Shown here: one piece after another, positions 5,978 through 12,340 of the stretch
Layout: each line of letters opens with the position of its first letter
Numbering within the stretch: the first letter of the stretch is position 1
From: a virus
Virus record (IMG/VR): IMGVR_UViG_3300042923_000494
Span: 1-38,936 of that record
Length of the DNA stretch: 38,936 nucleotides
Reading direction: 5' to 3' (one strand)
Notes under the pieces: model-generated
Told to the model about the DNA's origin: nothing
Seen by the model: only the letters and a program-made list of their open reading frames with translations
Database searches by the model: none
Made by a program: the position numbers and the translations under genes

Positions 5978-7176
5978 GCCTCGCAGACAACCTCGCCAAC
6001 CCTCCCGTGAAGGCCGAGCCCACGGGGACAGTCGATTACGGCCCCGAGGGTGGCGAGTTCAAGGACATCAAGTCCGATAAGCCGCTCGAACTCGCTTCCG
6101 ACTGGGATGCCGTGTTCCGCCAGTTCAACCTCGATCCCGAGGTGTTCGAGATTCTGGGCGACACCGTCCGGTGCTCCACATGGCAGCAGTCGAAGCGCAC
6201 CGATGGCGGCGACCGTGACATCGTCCAGCTCTACGCCTACCGTGCACTGTTCCGCCGCAAGACAGAAGATGCTGTCACTGAGGCCGACGTTGAGGCGGCT
6301 CGGAAGCGAATCCAGAAGTGGAAGCTTCCGAAGCGCATTCCCGGGACCGGCCTGGGCGCACCCGCTGCGGCCGTCCTGAACCTGGCGGACATGCAGCTCT
6401 TCAAGTCAGAGGGCGGCGGCGTAAAGGCCACTGAGCAGCGTCTCTACGACGGGCTCGAGAACTTCAACGCATGGGTGGGCAGGCAGCGCAAGGGCGGCCG
6501 GAACATCAACGAAGTGGTCATCGTGAACAACGGTGACCCCTACGAAGGCATCGCCGGCAACTACTCGACCCAACTGCACACGGTGCAGGGTGGACTGCGC
6601 AAGCAGATGAATGGCGTCCTGGACGTTTGGGGACAGTACGCGCGAGCCCTGTACCCACAGTTCGACAAGGGCCAGTTCGTTTCAGTGCTCTGCAACCACG
6701 GCGAGCTCGGTCGGCTCGGTTCCAACAAGAACCAGACGTCGGACTCCGACAACGGTTCCGCCTTCCTTGCCGAATGCCTCCAACGGGAACTGCGTGGACG
6801 TGCCGAGTTCGATCACATCAAGTGGACGATCCCGCACGACGAGATGAACGTGTACACGAACATCGCCGGGGTCCCGACCGGCTTCAACCACGGACACAAG
6901 ATCCCCGGCAGTGATGCAACAGGGTTCGAGAAGTGGCTGAACGGTCAGGTACGTGGTGACGCTGACGCCCACAAGGCGAAGGTGTGGATCACCGCACACC
7001 GCCACAACTACCAGTCGTTCGACCTTGGTTCCGCGACGGTGCACCAGTGCCCGTCGTGTGATGGCGGGTCGAAGTGGCTTCGGGACATGACTGGCAAGTT
7101 CTCACGCTCCGGGATCCTGGCTCTCCTCATCGGCGAGCACGACCCGATGGGCTGGTCCGACGTCGCATTCCTCTGA
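5974..7176 (+). CDS. Metallophosphoesterase (calcineurin-like fold)
   Basis: 400 residues. The metal-binding motifs appear in order: LADMQ (about residue 139, D-x-Q where the family usually has D-x-H), NNGDPYEG (about 187, GD motif), CNHGE (about 241, N-H-[D/E]), NHGHK (about 306) and TAHRHN (about 341, the HxH pair). These build a two-metal centre that hydrolyses phosphomonoesters or diesters, DNA or nucleotides. An N-terminal helical region of about 130 residues precedes the catalytic core. Long phosphoesterases of this type recur in actinophage accessory regions. The missing first His is seen in other members and does not by itself mean inactivity. Confidence 0.82.
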   Translation: MSLADNLANPPVKAEPTGTVDYGPEGGEFKDIKSDKPLELASDWDAVFRQFNLDPEVFEILGDTVRCSTWQQSKRTDGGDRDIVQLYAYRALFRRKTEDAVTEADVEAARKRIQKWKLPKRIPGTGLGAPAAAVLNLADMQLFKSEGGGVKATEQRLYDGLENFNAWVGRQRKGGRNINEVVIVNNGDPYEGIAGNYSTQLHTVQGGLRKQMNGVLDVWGQYARALYPQFDKGQFVSVLCNHGELGRLGSNKNQTSDSDNGSAFLAECLQRELRGRAEFDHIKWTIPHDEMNVYTNIAGVPTGFNHGHKIPGSDATGFEKWLNGQVRGDADAHKAKVWITAHRHNYQSFDLGSATVHQCPSCDGGSKWLRDMTGKFSRSGILALLIGEHDPMGWSDVAFL

Positions 7177-7182
7177 CAACTT

Positions 7183-7267
7183 CCATCCGGCCAACCCGGC
7201 GATCTAACTACTGATCCGGGCGACTGAGCCTGATTCCATTACCGCGTCGATGAGCGCGGCCGGATGG
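7183..7267. repeat. 10-bp perfect inverted repeat closing an 85-nt structured element
   Basis: CCATCCGGCC (7183-7192) and GGCCGGATGG (7258-7267) are perfect complements 65 nt apart. Inside, CCCGG...CCGGG gives another stem, and GCG...CGC a third, so a multi-branched RNA fold is possible. It begins 7 bp after the phosphoesterase stop and ends 30 bp before the HNH promoter. It may be a rho-type or processing signal, or a small RNA. Confidence 0.45.
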
Positions 7268-7277
7268 CTACTCCCGG

Positions 7278-7302
7278 GAATGTCCCCGGTCAGCGCTAGA
7301 AT
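7278..7302 (+). promoter_or_regulatory. Promoter of HNH cassette, shared with the reverse-strand copy at 22134-22158
   Basis: TAGAAT at 7297-7302 is a good -10 box. Upstream GAATGTC (7278-7284) and GGT (7288-7290) are matched at identical spacing in the opposite-strand copy, whose -10 is TAAGAT. Positions between these blocks differ, so the blocks look constrained. The start point should fall near 7308-7310, at the base of the leader hairpin. Confidence 0.55.
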
Positions 7303-7304
7303 AG

Positions 7305-7374
7305 GAACGGCCCGAAAGAGTGTTGGAAGCACTCTCCGGGCCTAACCAGAACCCCTAGGTAAGTAGGAGATTCA
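7305..7374 (+). promoter_or_regulatory. Conserved structured 5' leader of HNH gene (copy 1)
   Basis: The stretch 7305-7380 is matched by the reverse complement of 22056-22131 with two differences in 76 nt. It forms a hairpin: GGCCCG (7309-7314) with CGGGCC (7337-7342), internal loop AA/C, then A-GAGTG (7317-7322) with CACTC-T (7330-7335), loop around TGGAA. The two differences are bases 7317 (A here, C there) and 7335 (T here, G there), which pair with each other. After it come the sequence CTAACCAGAACCCCTAGGTA and the ribosome site TAGGAG. Confidence 0.8.
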
Positions 7375-7869
7375 ATGGCTACGGCCAATCTTATCGAACC
7401 GTGGAACAACCTCACTCAGGCTGAGCGATTTTGGGCGAAGGTCAGCAAGCTCGGCCCGCTGCCCGACAAGTCGGATCCGCTTGTGATGGCCCCCGCGACT
7501 CCTTGTTGGCAGTGGACCGGTGCCGTGTCCGCAACGTATGGGTCGTTCACGTGGCGTCCGAAGAAGCGCGGACAGACAACAGTCGCGCACCGCATCTCCG
7601 TCCTGCTTGCCGGGGTTGAGATTCCGGACGGCATGCAGGTGGACCACCTGTGCCGGAACCGTCTTTGCGTCAACCCGGAACACCTCGAGGTTGTGACGCC
7701 GAGCGTGAACATGCGCCGCGGTGACACCGTGGCCGCTGCCCGCGCAAGGGTCACCCACTGCCGCCGCGGCCATGAGTACACAGCGGAGAACACCAGAGTC
7801 ACACCGCGAGGCCAGCGGGAGTGCAAGGCTTGCGCGCATATCCGCTCGGTGGAGTTCCGCGCACGGTAA
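7375..7869 (+). CDS. HNH_3-type homing endonuclease with C-terminal zinc ribbon
   Basis: 164 residues, ATG 7375 after TAGGAGATTCA. The core has CWQWTGA (about 40-46), AHR, then the ββα-metal motif VDHLCRNRLCVNPEHLEVVT (residues about 86-105: the H of DHLC, the N of CVNP, the H of PEHL) as in HNH_3 endonucleases. The C-terminus has a CxxGH...N...CxxC ribbon (CRRGHEYTAENTR, ECKACAH), also present in the HNH gene at 35584. It nicks or cuts DNA and is likely a free-standing homing gene. It shares its promoter and leader, but not its protein family, with the gene at 21357-22061. Confidence 0.88.
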   Translation: MATANLIEPWNNLTQAERFWAKVSKLGPLPDKSDPLVMAPATPCWQWTGAVSATYGSFTWRPKKRGQTTVAHRISVLLAGVEIPDGMQVDHLCRNRLCVNPEHLEVVTPSVNMRRGDTVAAARARVTHCRRGHEYTAENTRVTPRGQRECKACAHIRSVEFRAR

Positions 7870-7889
7870 CGCTGACGGGCGGTGGCGTC

Positions 7890-8039
7890 ATGGACGCGAC
7901 ATTCAACCAGGACAACAACTCCTGGTACTTCCGGCAAGGCCCACACATGCCCATCTTCACCCAGATAGATCTGGGCGACAGGCATGTGATCCTCGACGTC
8001 GACCCGTACGGTGCCATCACAGGGATCCGGGTCGAGTGA
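7890..8039 (+). CDS. DUF2283-like small protein, 49 aa
   Basis: ATG 7890 after GACGGGCGGTGGCGTC. The product ends with HVILDVDPYGAITGIRVE, which resembles the end of DUF2283-type mini-proteins (strand, D-x-D-x-x-G-x-I-x-G-I-x). Its stop overlaps the next ATG. Assignment is by the terminal motif only; function unknown. Confidence 0.6.
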   Translation: MDATFNQDNNSWYFRQGPHMPIFTQIDLGDRHVILDVDPYGAITGIRVE

Positions 8040-8230
8040 TGGAATCCTGTGATCGCTGTGGCCCATCAGTTCGTGCGTTCGTGTTCGTCATGGTCGGGAA
8101 TACAGAGACCACCTGGTGTGGTCACTGCGCTAATCGGTTCTACGAAACATGGATCGAACGTGGGTACGGCATCATCGCCGACCTGCGCACACCGGACGAT
8201 AGCCCCAAGCCTGAAACAGGTGACGAATGA
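8039..8230 (+). CDS. Small zinc-binding protein, DUF7455-like, 63 aa
   Basis: ATG 8039 overlaps the upstream TGA. Motifs are ESCDRCG at the start and TTWCGHCANRFYETW in the middle: CxxC, then CxxC with His. Proteins with this CDRCG...WCxxHA pattern are widespread in actinobacteria and their phages as unnamed zinc proteins. Acidic C-terminus. Function unknown. Confidence 0.7.
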   Translation: MESCDRCGPSVRAFVFVMVGNTETTWCGHCANRFYETWIERGYGIIADLRTPDDSPKPETGDE

Positions 8231-8334
8231 GCGTTGAGGCTGTATTCGAGTGCCCGGACTGCACGTCCCGGTACACAACCCGGATCGCTGCGGACGAATG
8301 CTGCTCAGACGAATGGGAACGAGGGCGCGAATGA
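8227..8334 (+). CDS. Tiny zinc-ribbon protein, 35 aa
   Basis: ATG 8227 overlaps the previous stop (ATGA). Product MSVEAVFECPDCTSRYTTRI with a later ADECCSDEW: C-x2-C and C-C, enough for a zinc ribbon. Stop overlaps the next ATG. Supported by coupling on both sides and by the Cys pairs. Confidence 0.6.
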   Translation: MSVEAVFECPDCTSRYTTRIAADECCSDEWERGRE

Positions 8335-8585
8335 GCGACGCAACTAAGGCGGCACTTGACGCAGCGCTCGCAGCTCACGTAGCAGACGAGTGCGGCGGAG
8401 GGATGGTCTCCGGGTACGTGCTGCAAGCAGCGTACTTCTCAAGCGACACGATCGACCACGGCACCACTGGTTATCTCCGCGAGTTCGCCGAGGATCAGCC
8501 GTGGCACACGGGATACGGGCTGGCATCGCACCTGTGCGACTGGTTCCGCAGCCCGGACTGGTTCGACGACGAAGAGGACGATTGA
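8331..8585 (+). CDS. Hypothetical acidic protein, 84 aa
   Basis: ATG 8331 is coupled to the preceding stop. The product starts MSDATKAALDAALAAHVADE and ends with a run of acidic residues (DWFDDEEDD), a profile sometimes seen in DNA-mimic proteins. No metal motif. It closes the small-gene cluster; a 388-bp non-coding stretch follows. Confidence 0.6.
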   Translation: MSDATKAALDAALAAHVADECGGGMVSGYVLQAAYFSSDTIDHGTTGYLREFAEDQPWHTGYGLASHLCDWFRSPDWFDDEEDD

Positions 8586-8973
8586 CACGCAACCGTAGGG
8601 GGTTCCGTATCTCGCCGGGGTGACGGCGCAAACCACACCACGGGCCTGACAGGTTAGCCCGGTGGAATCCGCAACGCCTTCCGGTTACACGGTGGGTGCG
8701 GTGACTTCCGGTTATCCGGCTTCGATGCCGGCAGGTCCACTCTGGGAGACATGGCCCCGGATCTTCGCGCAACAAAGTCAGCCGTCCGTAGCGCGCGGGC
8801 GACACCGACACCATGAACACCCACCCGAGACGGTTTGCACGTAGCGAGCTCGGGTGGATATGTAAACGTGCTGAGCGGTTCCTACGTGGCCCCGCCTGGT
8901 GAACCCGAGCAAAGGCTACGTCCCGCCACCCCGTAAGCGCGTCGACAGCGATGCGCCTCTTCGGGGTGTGCAT
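8586..8973. other. Non-coding stretch before tRNA-Asp
   Basis: No gene that I can support. It contains hairpins: CCACGGGC with GCCC-G-GTGG (about 8637-8664), CCGGC with GCCGG (about 8718-8733), and CACCCGAG with CTCGGGTG (about 8829-8855). TTCCGGTTA occurs twice about 30 bp apart. It may hold a small RNA or the 5' transcript of the tRNA. I looked for a second tRNA and did not find one. Confidence 0.5.
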
Positions 8974-9047
8974 GGTTCTGTAGCTCAGTTGGTTAGAGCG
9001 CCGCCCTGTCACGGCGGAGGTCGCCGGTTCAAGTCCGGTCAGTACCG
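8974..9047 (+). tRNA. tRNA-Asp (anticodon GTC)
   Basis: A full cloverleaf: acceptor GGTTCTG (8974-8980) with CAGTACC (9040-9046), D-arm with GCTC...GAGC, anticodon stem CCGCC/GGCGG around loop CTGTCAC with GTC at 9008-9010, T-arm GCCGG-TTCAAGT-CCGGT, discriminator G9047. One acceptor pair, 4-69, is a T-T mismatch. The 3' CCA is not encoded. Codon GAC is the main Asp codon here, so it could support translation or replace a cleaved host tRNA. Confidence 0.92.
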
Positions 9048-9123
9048 CAATTTCCCTTCGACCCGCAGCACACGACACGCCAGATCGGTGTATCAACACG
9101 CCGCGAACTGTCTCGTTAGGATC

Positions 9124-9540
9124 ATGGACATGCGCCGTCTCATGGTTCCCCTAGTCGCAGTACTTATGCTGACAGGGTGCGCCTCACAGGCGCCCACCGC
9201 CGAACCAGTGCCATCCACGGACCCAGCAGACAGTTGCGTCACAGTGTCGGATGGGACGGCACAAGCGTTGCGCGATGGCATCACTGACCCTGATGTGACC
9301 ATCGACAAGATCGCTGCCGTGCCCTCACCCAACAGCGACGCATGGTTCGTCGCAGCGGAGTACACCGCCACGGGCAGCTCGGGCACGGCAGTGTGGTACA
9401 CAACCCATGATCCCGCCGGCGCCGACAACGCGTTCGTCAGCATTGACGCCGTAGCCGAGGTCATCAGCACGTTCAAGCGTCCCGCCGACGCCTCCATTGC
9501 GATGGAGGGCGCACAACTGGCAGAGGGCTGCCTCGAGTAA
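9124..9540 (+). CDS. Secreted lipoprotein, 138 aa
   Basis: ATG 9124 after TTAGGATC; a second ATG at 9130 is possible. The signal peptide MDMRRLMVPLVAVLMLTGCA ends in a lipobox (LTGC). The mature part has acidic and Ala/Thr-rich character with a Cys near each end (SCVTVSDG and EGCLE) that could pair. It stands alone after the tRNA and before the late operon, a typical place for a lysogeny-expressed or exclusion gene. I see no close family. Confidence 0.72.
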   Translation: MDMRRLMVPLVAVLMLTGCASQAPTAEPVPSTDPADSCVTVSDGTAQALRDGITDPDVTIDKIAAVPSPNSDAWFVAAEYTATGSSGTAVWYTTHDPAGADNAFVSIDAVAEVISTFKRPADASIAMEGAQLAEGCLE

Positions 9541-9556
9541 CCCCGAGGGGGAGGGC

Positions 9557-9865
9557 ATGTGGGAACCAGACCCCCACTCAAGAACCGCCACCCCCGCCCA
9601 CCGTCAATGGCGGGCCCAGGTACTCCGTAACTCCGGAGGCCACTGCCAACTGCGCTACCCAAACAGATGCACCGGCATAGCAACAGAAGCCGACCACATC
9701 ATCGAAGTAGCAGACGGCGGCCCAGAGTTCGACGTCACCAACGGTCAAGGTGTGTGCGCTGCCTGTCACGCCCACAAGACAGCACTTCACGCCAATAGGA
9801 CACGTTGGTCAAAGCACCACACGTCCACCAAACACCCAAACGAACAACACCCAGGCCTCCGATAG
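9557..9865 (+). CDS. HNH endonuclease next to terminase
   Basis: 102 residues, ATG 9557 after GGGGAGGGC. The motif runs CQLRYPNRCTG, EADHIIEVADGG, then CAACHAHKTA: the HNH/ββα-metal fold with two CxxC-type zinc pairs. HNH proteins encoded next to the terminase help cos cleavage and packaging in many cos-type phages such as HK97. It is C/A-rich in codon use, unlike the G/T-rich terminase genes that follow. Start of the late region. Confidence 0.87.
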   Translation: MWEPDPHSRTATPAHRQWRAQVLRNSGGHCQLRYPNRCTGIATEADHIIEVADGGPEFDVTNGQGVCAACHAHKTALHANRTRWSKHHTSTKHPNEQHPGLR

Positions 9866-9950
9866 GGGCCACCCCACCACCCCGTCACCCGGTGTCTTCT
9901 CACGCGGGAGGGGCTGTGATTTTTCCTGTGTACGGGTCTGGGTCTTTCAG

Positions 9951-9994
9951 GGCTGCCGAAACGGTGGCCTTTTCTTCTTTCCCGAAACGGGAGG
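9951..9994 (+). terminator. Terminator-like hairpin plus RBS-masking hairpin (late leader copy 1)
   Basis: GGCTGCC (9951-9957), loop GAAAC, GGTGGCC (9963-9969), then TTTTCTTCTTT (9970-9980). Directly after is CCCGAAACGGG (9981-9991), whose 3' strand overlaps the ribosome site GGGAGG (9989-9994) of the ATG at 10000. The same two-part design recurs at 14365-14407. Likely a tuning device for downstream expression. Confidence 0.65.
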
Positions 9995-9999
9995 CAATC

Positions 10000-10188
10000 A
10001 TGGCTGTCTATACTCATCCGCGGTGTAAGTCGCTCAAGGTCGCGTACACGTGGCTCGGCTCGCGAATCCCGACACCCGCATGGTTCGATGACAACGAAAT
10101 GGTGCGTGGCACCGATTGGGTCTTCGCGGTTTGGGCGCGGTTTCGTTCATGGGGCGTGGTGCGTCTCCGCTACTGGGGACGTTCCTGA
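10000..10188 (+). CDS. Hypothetical basic protein before terminase, 62 aa
   Basis: ATG 10000 after GGGAGGCAATC. The product is basic and Trp-rich (MAVYTHPRCKSLKVAYTWLG, then WVFAVWARFRSWGVVRLRYW). The stop overlaps the ATG of the terminase small subunit as TGATG, so it is coupled. Function unknown. Confidence 0.65.
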   Translation: MAVYTHPRCKSLKVAYTWLGSRIPTPAWFDDNEMVRGTDWVFAVWARFRSWGVVRLRYWGRS

Positions 10189-10670
10189 TGGCTGGCCGTG
10201 GCCCCGCGCCGAAGGATCCTGCTGCCCGGGCTCGGCGTAATGCTGAGCCGGTGGCGATGAGGATTCTTCCTAAGCTTCTGGCTGAGCAGCCGGTGCTTCC
10301 TGAGTTTGATGTGCAGGTTGAGGTCGACGGGCAGGTTGTCTCTCAGCGGTATGTGTGGCCGGAGCGGACTCGTGAGTGGTGGCAGATGTGGGCGGATAGC
10401 CCCCTGTCGGCCGAGTTCACGGCTACTGACTGGTCGGAGCTGTTGGATACGGCGCTGATTCACGCGCGTGTGTGGTCGGGTGACCTGAAGTGGATGCCTG
10501 AGTTGCGTCAGCGTACGGCGAAGTATGGTGCGACGCCTGAGGATCGGCTGCGGTTGCGGATTCAGTTCGCGCAGGCTGAGGAAGCTGAGGACCGTACGGG
10601 TACGCGCGTGACGTCTCGTGAGAGGTTCCGGGGTATCCGTGTGGGCCAGGAGCGAATCGAGCCGGCCTGA
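10188..10670 (+). CDS. terS: Terminase small subunit
   Basis: 160 residues. Begins MAGRGPAPKDPAARARRN, the GRGPxPK opening typical of P27-family small terminases in actinophages, followed by a helical body with WPERTREWWQMWADSPLSAE. It recognises the packaging site and brings DNA to the large subunit. The stop overlaps the start of the large subunit (TGATG). Position and order confirm the call. Confidence 0.85.
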   Translation: MAGRGPAPKDPAARARRNAEPVAMRILPKLLAEQPVLPEFDVQVEVDGQVVSQRYVWPERTREWWQMWADSPLSAEFTATDWSELLDTALIHARVWSGDLKWMPELRQRTAKYGATPEDRLRLRIQFAQAEEAEDRTGTRVTSRERFRGIRVGQERIEPA

Positions 10671-12331
10671 TGCCTTGGAAGCCGCTCGAGGGCGAGTTGT
10701 TCCCGACTCTCGGATGGCATGTGGCCGATCAGATGGCCGAGTTCATGCAGTACGAGGTGACGCGTGAGCAGCTGGAGTTCTTGGTTCGGTTCTATGAGCT
10801 TGACCCGTTGACGTGTAAGCGTGTGAAGCGCCGTGGTGTGATGCAGAGGCCGCGTGGTTGGGGCAAGTCCCCGTTCCTTGCTGCGATCGGTCTCGCTGAG
10901 GGGTTGTTCGAGGTTGTCCCCGATGGTTGGGATGCTGATGGGCAGCCTGTGGCGGCGCCGTGGTCTGAGTTCAAGCGGATCGTGAACGTGGTCATTACTG
11001 CGACGTCGGAAGATCAGGTCGCGAACACGTGGGCGCCGATGTTGGACTTCGCGCGCATGGATGCGATGGTCGACGAGTTCGGGATTGAACCGCTCGAGTC
11101 GTTCATTGCGATCCGTGGCGGGAAGATCGAGCCTCGCACGTCTAAGGGGCGTTCGATCAAGGGTCTGCCTGGTCAGGTGTGCGCGATCATGGATCAGACG
11201 GAGGAGTGGGTGCCGGGTAATGGCGGCCCGCGTCTGGCGCAGAACATCCGTAACAACGCGACGAAGGCGAACGGTGTGACCATTGAGTCGCCGAACGCGT
11301 TCACGCCGGGTGAGGGATCGGTTGCGGAGGCTTCCGCGAACGACTGGGATCTGATCCAGTCGGGGAAGTACCCGAAGCTGTCGGAAGCGCGTCAGGTTCT
11401 CTACGACCACCGTGAGGCGCCGCCGGACACGGACATGGGTGACCATGATTCGCTTGTGCGCGGCCTGAGGTTCGCGTATGGCGACAGTTCGGACCATCCG
11501 GACGGCTGTGTCATCCATGACACGCCTTGTGCTCCTGGATGGGCACCTATCGAGACGATCGCTCTTGCGTTCCTTGATACGTCGAACGACCCGCAGGTGC
11601 TTCGCGCTGACTTCCTGAACCAGATCACGCACGCCTCGGACTCTTGGCTGTCTCAGCCTGAGATCCGGGCCGCTGTGGAGGCTGGTCGTGAGGTGAAGGT
11701 GTCGAAGGATGAGCCTGTGACGCTCGGTTTCGACGGGTCTGAGGGTCGCCGGAAGGGCATCGCGGACTCGACGGTCCTCGTTGGCTATTCGGTGTCTCAG
11801 AACCACCTGTTCGAGGTTGGTTGTTGGGAGCAGCCGAAGGGTTGGGACTCCGAGAAGCAGGGTCCGTGGCAGCCGCCGGCGCTCGAGGTTGACGCGGCCG
11901 TCGACAAGGCGTTCCGGGACTACAACGTGGTCGGTTTCTTCGCGGATCCGTCCGCCGGGTGGTCGGGAAACGTGGCGACGTGGGAGTCCAAGTACTCTCG
12001 CCGCCTCAAGGCCTCCGTGACCCGTGAACAACCGATCCGGTACAGGCAGAAGGATGTCTCGCGCACGTGTGAGGGGTTCGAGCAGCTTGAGTCCGGGATC
12101 CGCGGCGTCACGGTGACGCTGGACGGTTCCGAGGCGATGATTCGGCACTTCATCAACGGTCGTCGTGACCCGCGGCGTGCTGGCTATGTGGTCAAGAAGC
12201 CTGATGACGATCAGGACAACTCGAAAGTCGATATGGCGTGGGGCGCGATGTTCGCGTTCCTCGCTGGCCAAGAAGCAATCACAAAAGGTGTGCTCCTGTC
12301 TCGCAGGACGGTGCCGCGACGTTTGTACTAG
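10670..12331 (+). CDS. terL: Terminase large subunit
   Basis: 553 residues. Walker A is RPRGWGKSPF (60-69) and Walker B is in CAIMDQTEEW (about 180-189), the packaging ATPase. The nuclease half shows GFDGSEGRRKGIADSTV (about 352-368), FFADPSAGW (about 423-431) and the late acidic segment DMAWGAMFA, an RNase-H-like two-metal site that cuts concatemers. Length is typical. It lies between TerS and portal. Confidence 0.93.
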   Translation: MPWKPLEGELFPTLGWHVADQMAEFMQYEVTREQLEFLVRFYELDPLTCKRVKRRGVMQRPRGWGKSPFLAAIGLAEGLFEVVPDGWDADGQPVAAPWSEFKRIVNVVITATSEDQVANTWAPMLDFARMDAMVDEFGIEPLESFIAIRGGKIEPRTSKGRSIKGLPGQVCAIMDQTEEWVPGNGGPRLAQNIRNNATKANGVTIESPNAFTPGEGSVAEASANDWDLIQSGKYPKLSEARQVLYDHREAPPDTDMGDHDSLVRGLRFAYGDSSDHPDGCVIHDTPCAPGWAPIETIALAFLDTSNDPQVLRADFLNQITHASDSWLSQPEIRAAVEAGREVKVSKDEPVTLGFDGSEGRRKGIADSTVLVGYSVSQNHLFEVGCWEQPKGWDSEKQGPWQPPALEVDAAVDKAFRDYNVVGFFADPSAGWSGNVATWESKYSRRLKASVTREQPIRYRQKDVSRTCEGFEQLESGIRGVTVTLDGSEAMIRHFINGRRDPRRAGYVVKKPDDDQDNSKVDMAWGAMFAFLAGQEAITKGVLLSRRTVPRRLY

Positions 12332-12340
12332 GGGGTGTTG

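Noticed and set aside
8662-8844. 60-residue forward frame in the gap before tRNA-Asp
   Set aside because: No ribosome site before its GTG; region is hairpin-rich and reads better as non-coding.
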